NCBI GenBank assembly: GCA_963762545.1
Contig: CAVXLC010000002.1
Span: 372,001-436,000 of the forward strand
Reading direction: 5' to 3'
DNA length: 64,000 nucleotides
Source of the DNA: JABFSM01 sp963762545
GTDB lineage: Bacteria > Gemmatimonadota > Gemmatimonadetes > Gemmatimonadales > GWC2-71-9
The translations under genes were made by a program, and so were the position numbers. The notes under the pieces are model-generated. The model was not told the DNA's origin, did no database searches, and worked only from the letters and a program-made list of their open reading frames with translations. Positions 16,707-23,885 of the stretch are shown here, piece after piece (the stretch's first letter is position 1; each line of letters begins with the position of its first letter).

Positions 16707-18793
16707 CCCTCCAGCCGGAAGGCGCCGGCCTGGGCCGCGAGCTTTTCCGCGGTGGAGGCCAGCGCCGCCGCGGTCCCGGCGATCTCCTGGGTGGATGCGC
16801 TCTGCTCCTGGGCGGACGCCGCCACCTCCTGCATGGCGGCGGCAAAGGCTTCGGTGCCCCGGGCCAGAGCGTCCAGCCGCTGCGTGGTGTGCTCCACCAC
16901 CGTGTTCGAGGTGAGCGCGGCCTGCTGGATGGCTGCGGTCCACGCCTCGGTTTCGGCCACTGCCGCCTCGACCTGCCCGAACGATTCGAGTCCGTGCTGG
17001 GTCGAGTTGCGAACGCTTTCGACCGCCGAGGCGGACCGGGCGCTCGAGGCGCGGGACTCCTCGACCCGCACCAGCAGCGCCGTGACCACGCGCTCGGTCC
17101 GCTCGGCGGCCTCCGAGGAGGAGGTGGCGAGGCGCTCGACCTCTTTGGCGACCACGGCGAATCCCGCGCCTTCCTGCCCCGCGCGCGACGCTTCCATGGC
17201 CGCGCTGAAGGCCAGCAGTTTGGACTGCCGCGCCATGCGCTGAACCAGCTCGACGAATTCGCGAATTTCCTCCGATGCGGCCGCCAGGGTTTCGGCGGCC
17301 GCGGCGCTGTTCTTCACCTCGTCCACCAGCGCCTCGAGCTCCCGGGCGCTGGCATCGAGCCGTTCGCGGTTCTCACCGGACAGCGCGCGGAGCCGGTGAT
17401 TGCGCTTCATGCCTTCGCCGGCGCCGGAGGTCAACGCCGCCGAGAGTTCCACCATCCGCGTGGAGTCCACCGCCATCTCCTGGATGGTCTGGGCCATCTC
17501 GGCCGACTGCTGGCTCAGCTCGGTGGAGGTCTGGGCCATCTGTTCGGAGGAGGCGGTCATCTCCTCCGAGCTGGCGGTGAGGTCGAGCGCCATCTCGGCG
17601 GTCTCGGTAGCGGTCGTCTTGATCGCGACGGTGAGGTTCCGGAGGCCGCCGATCATCGCGCTGGTGGCCCGTCCCAGGCGGCCGATCTCGTCGTCGGCGG
17701 TGGAGATCGGCAGGCTGATCGCCAGGTTGCCCGCCGCCACCGATTCCGCCGCGGCCGCGAGGTGCGCGGCCGGCAGGGCGATGCGCCGGGTCATGAAGGA
17801 ATTGACCCCCGCGAGCGCGCCCAGCAGCACCAGGAAGACGATCAATCCGGCGGTGCCTAGGGCGGTATTCGAGGTGCGGACCTGGGCCAACGGGATCGCT
17901 TCGGGCATGTGGGACACCACCCGCCAGGTAGTGCGGTTGGTGGTCCGCACCGCGGCCCGCTGCACTGTCCCGTTGTTGTAGCGCACCACCGCGGCGACGG
18001 CGGCGCGGGGCAGGCCATCGTGCCCGGCAATCGGCTTGAGGTCGGCCGGCCGCTCGGAGCTGACGATCAACCGGCCCGCGGTGTCGACGACCTCGACGAC
18101 GATGACCCCCGCGGTCGCGGCCTCGCGGACCGCCTTCTGCAGCGAGGCGAGTCCATAGACCACCTTCATCACGCCGACGGCCGGCGCGTGCTCGCCCTCG
18201 CGCACCGCGCTGGCCACCGAGATGGAGACCTCCTTGGCCGATTCATCGTAGGCCGCCTCGGACGGGCTCAAGCCCGCCGACTTGGCCTGCTGCCACCACG
18301 CCTCGTCGCTCTGGACGAAGTCGGACGTCTTTTCGGTGGTGACGGCGTTGAAGCCGTCGATCTCGGTGATGAGCACTTCGGCCAGGTCCAGGGACGCGGC
18401 GTGGTCCAGGAGAAACCGACGGACCCGCGCATCGACGTCGAGCGTGCGGGTGGAGTCGAACCGCTGCTCGGCCATCGCGATCGGCTGCCCCACGAGTCCG
18501 AGCTGCTGGGCCCGTGCGGTGCCCAGGCGCGCGGCGTCGACGACGGCGGGCAGCGAGGCGAGGAGCTCGACCTGCCGTTCCCGGTCGGTGACCGCGAGGT
18601 CGATGACCGTGGCCGCCTGCTCGGCCGCCTGGAGCACGGCATCGTCGGCGGCGCGCATGACCCGGCCCTTGATGATGCGGCTGCCGGACCAGGCCAGGCC
18701 GGCCAGGATGACGAACAGCGCCACGCCGATCCAGATGACGATGCGGCGGCTGAGCGAGCTGGTGGAATTCGGGGCTTGGAGGTCTATCGCCAC
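16703..18793 (-). CDS. Methyl-accepting chemotaxis protein
   Basis: A 696-aa chemoreceptor. One membrane segment near residues 17-40 (IVIWIGVALFVILAGLAW), an extracellular sensor region of about 290 aa (Cache-like by layout), a second membrane segment (LIVFLVLLGALAGV), a HAMP domain and a long signalling coiled coil. The tip contains SKLLAFSAAMEASRAGQEG and FAVVAKEVERLA, matching the MCP hairpin. The start is GTG 18791-18793; a longer frame runs into the tRNA-Arg gene and is artefactual. A TATACT box sits 6 nt before the GTG and there is no Shine-Dalgarno. No CheA/CheW genes are near. Confidence 0.9.
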   Translation of the reverse strand: MAIDLQAPNSTSSLSRRIVIWIGVALFVILAGLAWSGSRIIKGRVMRAADDAVLQAAEQAATVIDLAVTDRERQVELLASLPAVVDAARLGTARAQQLGLVGQPIAMAEQRFDSTRTLDVDARVRRFLLDHAASLDLAEVLITEIDGFNAVTTEKTSDFVQSDEAWWQQAKSAGLSPSEAAYDESAKEVSISVASAVREGEHAPAVGVMKVVYGLASLQKAVREAATAGVIVVEVVDTAGRLIVSSERPADLKPIAGHDGLPRAAVAAVVRYNNGTVQRAAVRTTNRTTWRVVSHMPEAIPLAQVRTSNTALGTAGLIVFLVLLGALAGVNSFMTRRIALPAAHLAAAAESVAAGNLAISLPISTADDEIGRLGRATSAMIGGLRNLTVAIKTTATETAEMALDLTASSEEMTASSEQMAQTSTELSQQSAEMAQTIQEMAVDSTRMVELSAALTSGAGEGMKRNHRLRALSGENRERLDASARELEALVDEVKNSAAAAETLAAASEEIREFVELVQRMARQSKLLAFSAAMEASRAGQEGAGFAVVAKEVERLATSSSEAAERTERVVTALLVRVEESRASSARSASAVESVRNSTQHGLESFGQVEAAVAETEAWTAAIQQAALTSNTVVEHTTQRLDALARGTEAFAAAMQEVAASAQEQSASTQEIAGTAAALASTAEKLAAQAGAFRLEG

Positions 18794-18799
18794 GCCCGA

Positions 18800-18805
18800 A
18801 GTATA
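18800..18805 (-). promoter_or_regulatory. -10 box of the chemoreceptor gene (leaderless)
   Basis: TATACT on the minus strand matches TATAAT at five of six positions and ends 6 nt before the GTG start. The -35 at a 17-bp spacing would be TTTCCG, which is weak. Confidence 0.4.
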
Positions 18806-18863
18806 GGAGGGGCCGGCGGTGCCGGAAATGGGCGACGTAGGACTGCGCGTTAGGACGGCGGAA

Positions 18864-18937
18864 TGGGCTCGGCGCGATTCGAACGCGCGACCTCTTGCTC
18901 CGGAGGCAAGCGCTCTATCCAGCTGAGCTACGAGCCC
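18864..18937 (-). tRNA. tRNA-Arg (anticodon CCG)
   Basis: A 74-nt cloverleaf: 7-bp acceptor GGGCTCG/CGAGCCC, discriminator A, anticodon stem CTTGC/GCAAG with loop CTCCGGA, and T-arm GCGCG/CGCGC with TTCGAAT. The anticodon CCG reads CGG. The CCA end is not encoded. It is the last gene of the seven-tRNA cluster in the direction of transcription. Confidence 0.95.
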
Positions 18938-18952
18938 TGCACTGTGCGTCAA

Positions 18953-19026
18953 TCGGGGCGCCGGGATTTGAACCCGGGACCTCCTGCTCCCGAAGCAGGC
19001 GCGCTACCAGGCTGCGCTACGCCCCG
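18953..19026 (-). tRNA. tRNA-Pro (anticodon CGG)
   Basis: A 74-nt cloverleaf with acceptor CGGGGCG/CGCCCCG, anticodon stem CCTGC/GCAGG and loop TTCGGGA giving CGG, and T-arm CCGGG/CCCGG. It reads CCG codons. CCA is not encoded. Confidence 0.95.
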
Positions 19027-19033
19027 CAACTGC

Positions 19034-19099
19034 GGGATTGAGGATTCAGGATTGAGGATCGAGGGGCGCCTCCCGCAAGCAGATCATCCCCTCGATCCT
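19034..19099. repeat. Word-array repeat, GGATTGA type, with inverted arm
   Basis: Between the tRNA-Pro and tRNA-Arg(ACG) genes. It holds tandem variants of GGATTGA/GGATTCA and a perfect 12-bp inverted pair AGGATCGAGGGG (19055-19066) with its complement (19088-19099). An 18-nt stretch at 19047-19064 recurs exactly at 57685-57702. Confidence 0.7.
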
Positions 19100-19120
19100 G
19101 ACTCCTCGCCCCTCATCCCA

Positions 19121-19194
19121 TGCGCCCTGAGGGATTCGAACCCCCAGCCTTCTGATCCGTAGTCAGATGCTCTATCCAGTTGAGCTAAGGGCGC
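19121..19194 (-). tRNA. tRNA-Arg (anticodon ACG)
   Basis: A 74-nt cloverleaf: acceptor GCGCCCT/AGGGCGC, discriminator A, anticodon stem TCTGA/TCAGA with loop CTACGGA, and T-arm GGGGG/CCCTC with one G-U pair. The A34 of ACG is normally edited to inosine by TadA, so it reads CGU, CGC and CGA. Confidence 0.95.
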
Positions 19195-19204
19195 GGCTGA
19201 CCTA

Positions 19205-19278
<74 letters not shown>

Positions 19279-19280
19279 TA

Positions 19281-19364
19281 AAGACGGGATGACGGGAGGA
19301 TGGGAAGACGGGAGGGGTCGTGGTATCAACCTCCCGTCCTCCCGTCTTCCCGTCATCCCGTCTT
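19281..19364. repeat. Word-array repeat, GACGGGA type, forming a long inverted repeat
   Basis: Between tRNA-Val and tRNA-fMet. Arms 19281-19315 and 19330-19364 are near-complementary over 35 nt, each made of GACGGGA-like words (AAGACGGGATGACGGGA and its inverse), with a 14-nt centre. A transcript through the tRNA cluster would fold it into a long hairpin. Similar GACGGGAA words occur at 27247-27270. Confidence 0.75.
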
Positions 19365-19368
19365 CAAA

Positions 19369-19442
19369 TAGCGGGGGTGGGATTTGAACCCACGACCTCC
19401 GGGTTATGAGCCCGGCGAGCTACCAGACTGCTCCACCCCGCG
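19369..19442 (-). tRNA. Initiator tRNA-fMet (anticodon CAT)
   Basis: A 74-nt cloverleaf with anticodon loop CTCATAA flanked by three G-C pairs (GGG/CCC), the mark of initiators. The first acceptor pair is mismatched (C1 opposite U72, where C1-A72 is the common bacterial form), also an initiator trait. T-arm GTGGG/CCCAC. CCA is not encoded. Confidence 0.95.
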
Positions 19443-19451
19443 ACGTTTGTT

Positions 19452-19530
19452 CTACAGTCGGTAGGTCGGTACGTCGGCAGGTCCGGTAGAAGATTCGTTG
19501 TACCGTCTTACCGTCCTACCGCCCGACCGC
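19452..19530. repeat. Word-array repeat, GGTAGGTC type
   Basis: Between tRNA-fMet and tRNA-Gly. One half reads GTCGGTAGGTCGGTACGTCG-like words; the other half carries the complementary TACCGTC/TACCGCCC words, so the two halves form an imperfect inverted repeat. It has the same architecture as the other arrays with a different word. Confidence 0.6.
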
Positions 19531-19538
19531 CCCTCGAG

Positions 19539-19611
19539 AGCGGGAAACGGGACTCGAACCCGCGACCCCAACCTTGGCAAGGTTGTGCTCTACCAACTGA
19601 GCTATTCCCGC
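19539..19611 (-). tRNA. tRNA-Gly (anticodon GCC)
   Basis: A 73-nt cloverleaf: acceptor GCGGGAA/TTCCCGC, discriminator U, anticodon stem CAACC/GGTTG with loop TTGCCAA, and T-arm GCGGG/CCCGT with a G-U pair. It reads GGC and GGU. Confidence 0.95.
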
Positions 19612-19697
19612 AAGCCAAACGGGCCCCAACCTACAGTGTTCGGCCCGCCCTTCGCAACGGCATTTCGTCGCGCCTGCGGTCGCGCCACCGACGCGAA

Positions 19698-19770
19698 TGG
19701 AGGCGAGGGGGATCGAACCCCTGACCTCGTGAATGCCATTCACGCGCTCTCCCAACTGAGCTACGCCCCC
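19698..19770 (-). tRNA. tRNA-Ala (anticodon GGC)
   Basis: A 73-nt cloverleaf: acceptor GGGGGCG/CGCCTCC with the G3-U70 pair that identifies tRNA-Ala, anticodon stem CGTGA/TCACG with loop ATGGCAT, and T-arm AGGGG/CCCCT. It reads GCC. This is the first gene of the cluster. Confidence 0.95.
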
Positions 19771-19812
19771 GCTATATTCTGCTGCCCGCCGGGGGCGCGG
19801 CCGCAGCACGGC

Positions 19813-19841
19813 AAGGTAGTGGGCGCCCGAAGGCATGTCAA
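19813..19841 (-). promoter_or_regulatory. Promoter of the seven-tRNA cluster
   Basis: The minus strand has TTGACA (19836-19841) and TACCTT (19813-19818) with a 17-bp spacer, about 43 nt before the first tRNA base. The consensus -35 and the position fit a strong stable-RNA promoter. Confidence 0.65.
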
Positions 19842-19910
19842 GCAAACACACCGCGTTATGCCCTGTTCAGCAACGCCACGAAACCCCCGCCTGCCGAGGG
19901 TGCGCCCACG

Positions 19911-20795
19911 ATGACCAAGCCGAGGAGCCGAAAGCGGGACAGCACGGCCTCGATCGGCGTGTATGACGCGGAACGCGACATCCTCGACCTCTATCTCCAC
20001 GAGGTGGCCCGGTCGCCCCTTCTCACCCCGGTCCAGGAAATCGCCGTCGCGCGGCGGGTCCAGGCCGGCGATGAGGCGGCGATGCACGAACTGGTCACCA
20101 AGAACCTCCGTTTCGTGATCTCGGTGGCCAAGAAGTACCAGAATCGGGGCATCGCGCTGGTGGACCTGATCGGCGAGGGCAACCTCGGCCTGCTGACCGC
20201 GGCCCGGAAGTTCGATCCCGATCACGGCGTCAAGTTCATTTCCTACGCCGTCTGGTGGATCCGTCAGGCCATTCTCTCGGCCATCGCGCGGCACGGCCGC
20301 GCCGTCCGGGTGCCGCTCAACCGGACCGCCGACCTCTCCCGGGTGATCCGCGCCACCGAGACCCTGCGGCAGCAGCTGGGCCGCGAGCCCACGGCGGAAG
20401 AAACCGCCGCCGCCCTGGACCTCTCGGTGGAGCTGGTGCAGGCACTCGGGTCGCTCAACACCGCGGAAGTGCGGCTGGACGCGCCCCTCGCGGCCGGTAC
20501 CGACCGCGCCACCCTCGAGGGATTCATGGCCCTCGAGCAGCAGGACACCGAAACCCAGGTGATGGAGCAGTTCCTGCGCGAGGAGATCGACGCGGCGCTC
20601 GCCACCCTCTCCCCGCGGGACGCCCGGGTGCTCCGGCTCTATTTCGGCCTGGATGGCGGGACCGAGCACACCCTCGAGGAAATCGGCGATCTCTTCGGCA
20701 TCACCCGGGAGCGGGTGCGCCAGCTGCGCGACCGCGCCCTCAAGAAACTCCGCGAAGGGGAAGTGGGCCGCGCCCTGGCGAGCTTCGCCGCGTGA
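19911..20795 (+). CDS. RNA polymerase sigma factor, sigma-70 group 2-like
   Basis: A 294-aa sigma factor. Regions 1.2-2 are well kept: DILDLYLHEVARSPLLT, ELVTKNLRFVISVAKKYQ, DLIGEGNLGLLTAARKFD and FISYAVWWIRQAI, the -10 recognition and melting segments. Region 3 follows, then region 4.2 with the helix-turn-helix HTLEEIGDLFGITRERVRQL. The acidic region 1.1 of primary sigma factors is absent, so it is likely an alternative RpoD-like factor. Its stop overlaps the GTG of mlaE by 3 nt, an unusual operon partner. What it regulates cannot be read from here. Confidence 0.9.
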   Translation: MTKPRSRKRDSTASIGVYDAERDILDLYLHEVARSPLLTPVQEIAVARRVQAGDEAAMHELVTKNLRFVISVAKKYQNRGIALVDLIGEGNLGLLTAARKFDPDHGVKFISYAVWWIRQAILSAIARHGRAVRVPLNRTADLSRVIRATETLRQQLGREPTAEETAAALDLSVELVQALGSLNTAEVRLDAPLAAGTDRATLEGFMALEQQDTETQVMEQFLREEIDAALATLSPRDARVLRLYFGLDGGTEHTLEEIGDLFGITRERVRQLRDRALKKLREGEVGRALASFAA

Positions 20796-21529
20796 GCTGG
20801 GGCCGGGATTTCCTGACGCTGTCGGGCCGCTGGGTCATCGAGGGCCGCCGGGCCCTGGCCGATGGCGCGGTCTGGCGGCCCCAGCTCCTTCCCCAGATGC
20901 GAAAGCTCGGAGTCCAGTCGGTTCCGGTGGCGCTGTTTGTGGCGGTCTTCACCGGGATCGTCCTGGCCCTGCTCTCCTCGTACATGTTCACCCGCGCCAT
21001 CCCGCTCTACTTCGTCGGGACCCTGGTCACCAAGGCGGTGATGCTGGAGCTGGGCCCGGTGCTCACCGGCATGGCGCTGGCCGGCCGGGTGGGTGCCAAC
21101 GTGGCCGCCGAGCTCGGCACCATGCGGGTGACCGAGCAGGTGGATGCCCTCGAGACGCTCGCCATCAGCCCCCATGCCTATCTGGTGACGCCGCGGGTGC
21201 TCGCCGCCACGCTGATGTTCCCGGTGGTCACGGCCATGGCGATGGCGGTGGGCGTCCTGTCGGGGTGGTTTACCGCGGTGAACCTGCTGGACCTCACCTC
21301 GGTGGAGTTCATCCGGGGCGCCCGGCAATTCTACAATTTCAAGGACATCTGGTTCGGCCTGGTCAAGAGCGCCAGCTTCGGGGCCGCCATCGCGACCATG
21401 GGATGTTCGGCCGGGCTGAACGCCCGGGGCGGCGCGGAAGGCGTCGGCATCGCCACGACCCGGGCCGTCGTCCTGGGGTGCCAGGCGATTCTGGTGCTTG
21501 ACGCATTCTGGGCACTCGTGCTCTTATGA
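20792..21529 (+). CDS. mlaE: MlaE-type ABC transporter permease
   Basis: A 245-aa inner-membrane permease of the MlaE/YrbE family, part of the system that moves phospholipids between the membranes. Typical elements: a membrane-entry helix with VALFVAVFTGIVLAL, the conserved ELGPVLTGMALAGRVGANVAAELGTM block spanning the coupling region, and EQVDALETLAI. The start is GTG 20792, overlapping the sigma-factor stop. mlaF and mlaD follow after a spacer holding a word-array repeat. The substrate (lipid) is inferred from the family. Confidence 0.9.
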   Translation: MSWGRDFLTLSGRWVIEGRRALADGAVWRPQLLPQMRKLGVQSVPVALFVAVFTGIVLALLSSYMFTRAIPLYFVGTLVTKAVMLELGPVLTGMALAGRVGANVAAELGTMRVTEQVDALETLAISPHAYLVTPRVLAATLMFPVVTAMAMAVGVLSGWFTAVNLLDLTSVEFIRGARQFYNFKDIWFGLVKSASFGAAIATMGCSAGLNARGGAEGVGIATTRAVVLGCQAILVLDAFWALVLL

Positions 21530-21532
21530 GAG

Positions 21533-21605
21533 GACGCTCGGACGCCCGGACGCACGGATGCGCAGTGAGATACCTCGCGTCCTTGCGCCTTTGGGTCTTG
21601 GCGTC
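21533..21605. repeat. Word-array repeat, GGACGC type, between mlaE and mlaF
   Basis: A first half of GGACGC words (GGACGCTCGGACGCCCGGACGC) is followed by CGCGTCCTTGCGCC and TTGGCGTC, the inverted words. It lies inside the mla operon just before the mlaF ATG and matches the GACGC array at 35613-35700 in word type. Confidence 0.55.
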
Positions 21606-21611
21606 TGCCGC

Positions 21612-22352
21612 ATGATCCAGTTCCACTCGCTCTCGAAGCGCTTCGGCGAGAAGGTCGTCCTGAACGAGTTCTCGCTCGCGATTCCCGAAGGCGAGACCAC
21701 GGTGCTCATGGGCTACTCGGGCACCGGCAAGAGCGTGGCGCTCAAGCACATCGTGGGGCTGCTGGAGCCGGACAGCGGGTACGTCGAGGTGGACGGGCAG
21801 GTCGTGTCGGACCTCGACTACGACGCGCTCATGGAGCTGCGCCGGACCATCGGGTACGTTTTCCAGTTCGCCGCGCTGTTCGACTCGCTGACGGTGCGGG
21901 ACAATCTCTCGCTGGGCCTTCGCCGGCAGGGACTGCCGGACCGGACCGTGGCGGAGCGGGTGGCCGAGAGCCTCGCGCTGGTGGAGCTGCCGGAGGTGGC
22001 TGACCGATACCCCGCCGAGCTGTCCGGCGGCATGCGGAAACGGGTGGGAATCGCGCGGGCGATCGCGCTCCGGCCTCGCTACATTCTCTACGACGAGCCC
22101 ACGACGGGCCTCGATCCGGTGACCACGATGGCCATGGACGACCTCATGATCCGCGCCCGCCGGGAGCTCGGCGCCACCAGCGTGGTGGTCACCCACGATC
22201 TGGGCAGCGCCTTTACGGTGGCCGACCGCATTGCCTTCCTCTACGAGGGCCGGATCCGGCAGGTCGGCACGGTGCCGGAGATCCGCGCGACCGCCGATGC
22301 CCTGGTCCGCGAGTTCATCGACGCACGATCCGGCAGGGGAGGACCCGCGTGA
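21612..22352 (+). CDS. mlaF: MlaF-type ABC transporter ATPase
   Basis: A 246-aa ATP-binding subunit driving the MlaE permease. Walker A GYSGTGKS (near residue 38), Q-loop YVFQFAALFDSLTV, the signature LSGGMRKRVGIARAI, Walker B YILYDEPTTGLDP and the switch His in VVTHD. The FQFAALFDSLTV variant is characteristic of MlaF. I start at ATG 21612 (MIQFHSLSKRFG); the frame is open upstream but that part is the repeat array. The stop overlaps the mlaD GTG start. Confidence 0.93.
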   Translation: MIQFHSLSKRFGEKVVLNEFSLAIPEGETTVLMGYSGTGKSVALKHIVGLLEPDSGYVEVDGQVVSDLDYDALMELRRTIGYVFQFAALFDSLTVRDNLSLGLRRQGLPDRTVAERVAESLALVELPEVADRYPAELSGGMRKRVGIARAIALRPRYILYDEPTTGLDPVTTMAMDDLMIRARRELGATSVVVTHDLGSAFTVADRIAFLYEGRIRQVGTVPEIRATADALVREFIDARSGRGGPA

Positions 22353-23356
22353 AGCGCACCAACGAACTCGCCGTGGGTCTCATCGCGCTGGTGGCGCTCG
22401 GGATCGTCGTGGTCGGGGCCATCCTGCTGGGCCAGCTCCGCATCGGGCGCGGGGACGACGTGCGCACCGCCCGGTTCCGCTCGGTGGGCGGGCTCGGTCC
22501 CGGAGCCAGCGTCACCCTGCGCGGCGTCAGGATCGGCCGGGTGGCGGCCATCCGGGTGGCGGCGGACGACTGGGTCGAGGTGGACTTCCGCCTCAAGCCC
22601 GACCAGCGGCTCCCGGCCCGGCCCGCCGCGATCGCGGCCCCGGCCACGCTGTTCGGCGAGTGGCGGGTGAATATCCTGTCGCTCGACGAAACCGGCGCCG
22701 ATCAGAGCGTCGGGCCCCAGCTCGCCGAGGCCGCGGCCGCGGGCGGCGATATCTGGCCGGGTGCCACGCTCGCGGACATCGGCGAGATCACCCAGCAGGC
22801 CAGCCGGATCGCGGGCGACATCGGCGTCATCACCAACCGGATCGAAGGGGCGCTGGACTCGAACGCCGTGGCCGACGTGCGGGCCAGCCTCAAGGATCTC
22901 CGGGCCACCGTGGTCCGGCTCACCCAGCTCGCCAATTCCCAGAGCGACAACCTGAGCCGGATGGCCAACAACCTGACCCGCACGTCGGGCTCGATGGATT
23001 CCGCCTCGCGGAGCTTCAATACGGTCATGGGCCGGGTGGATTCCGCGACCATGAAGGGCGAGCTGCAGAGCCTGTTCTCGTCCACCCAGCAGACCACCGT
23101 TGCCATCCGCCAGATGACCGCCGACATGCAGGCGATCGTGAACGACGTCAAGGAGCATCGCGGCAGTCTGGTCCGGGTGCTGGAGACCAGCGATTCGCTC
23201 CTCACCAAGATCCAGAGCGGGCGGGGCACGCTCTCGCTCCTGGCCAGCGATTCGGTCCTCTACCACGAGGCCACCCGCACGGTGCAGCAGCTGCGGCAAC
23301 TGCTCGCCGACATCCAGGCCAATCCGCGGCGGTACTTCCGGTTCTCCGTCTTTTAG
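22349..23356 (+). CDS. mlaD: MCE-domain lipid transport protein MlaD
   Basis: A 335-aa substrate-binding subunit. An N-terminal membrane anchor (residues 8-28) is followed by one MCE domain (FRSVGGLGPGASVTLRGVRIGRV, residues about 45-120) and a long helical part of about 200 aa with heptad character, as in MCE proteins that form a channel or needle across the periplasm. It starts with GTG overlapping mlaF (GTGA). The long helical tail, absent from the 183-aa E. coli MlaD, is like the MCE proteins of GC-rich Gram-negatives and plants. Confidence 0.9.
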   Translation: MKRTNELAVGLIALVALGIVVVGAILLGQLRIGRGDDVRTARFRSVGGLGPGASVTLRGVRIGRVAAIRVAADDWVEVDFRLKPDQRLPARPAAIAAPATLFGEWRVNILSLDETGADQSVGPQLAEAAAAGGDIWPGATLADIGEITQQASRIAGDIGVITNRIEGALDSNAVADVRASLKDLRATVVRLTQLANSQSDNLSRMANNLTRTSGSMDSASRSFNTVMGRVDSATMKGELQSLFSSTQQTTVAIRQMTADMQAIVNDVKEHRGSLVRVLETSDSLLTKIQSGRGTLSLLASDSVLYHEATRTVQQLRQLLADIQANPRRYFRFSVF

Positions 23357-23378
23357 CGGGAGAGGCAAGACGTGAGAG

Positions 23379-23882
23379 ATGCGAGGGACCGTGGGTAAGC
23401 GGCGGCCGGAACGCGAGGTGTCGGCCGGCGGGGTGGTCTTCCGCCGGGACGAGGTCGGCATGGTGCGGTTTCTCCTGATCCGGGATTCCTACGACAACTG
23501 GGGCTTCCCCAAGGGCCACCTCGAAGAGGAGGAGTCGCCGGCCGAGGCCGCGCACCGGGAAACCGCCGAGGAAACCGGCCTGACCGATCTCAGACTGCAT
23601 GGCCCGATCCGGCTGATCGACTGGCATTTCCGGTTTCGGGGGCGGTTCATCCACAAGTTCTGCCATTTCTTTCTGTTCGAGTCGGCGGGCGGCGAGCCGG
23701 TGCCCCAGGCGGACGAAGGCATCACGGCCTGCCGCTGGTGCACGCTGGAGGACGCGCTCCAGTCGCTCAGCTACGAGAACGCCCGCGGCGTCCTGCGCCG
23801 GGGTGGAGACATGGCCCGCACGCTCGTCGCGGCCGGTTCCGGTCGCCCGCACCCCACGCCCCGGCAGATCGCGCCACAGTAA
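23379..23882 (+). CDS. Nudix hydrolase
   Basis: A 167-aa protein with a complete Nudix box: GHLEEEESPAEAAHRETAEE followed by TGL, giving G-x5-E-x7-RE-x2-EE-x-G. The flanks (VSAGGVVFRRDEV, WGFPKGHLE) resemble diadenosine-polyphosphate hydrolases of the MutT/Ap4A group. The box binds the metal and hydrolyses nucleoside diphosphate-linked compounds; the exact substrate is not decided. It follows mlaD by 22 nt and precedes the HTH gene by 3 nt, so all may be on one mRNA. Confidence 0.88.
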   Translation: MRGTVGKRRPEREVSAGGVVFRRDEVGMVRFLLIRDSYDNWGFPKGHLEEEESPAEAAHRETAEETGLTDLRLHGPIRLIDWHFRFRGRFIHKFCHFFLFESAGGEPVPQADEGITACRWCTLEDALQSLSYENARGVLRRGGDMARTLVAAGSGRPHPTPRQIAPQ

Positions 23883-23885
23883 CCC

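Noticed and set aside
18794..18952. Longer start for the chemoreceptor
   Set aside because: The extra residues are encoded by the tRNA-Arg gene, giving the well-known false peptide of translated tRNA. GTG 18793 is used.
19281..19364. Possible insertion-sequence terminal repeats
   Set aside because: No transposase or target duplication lies nearby, and the arms consist of reiterated short words.
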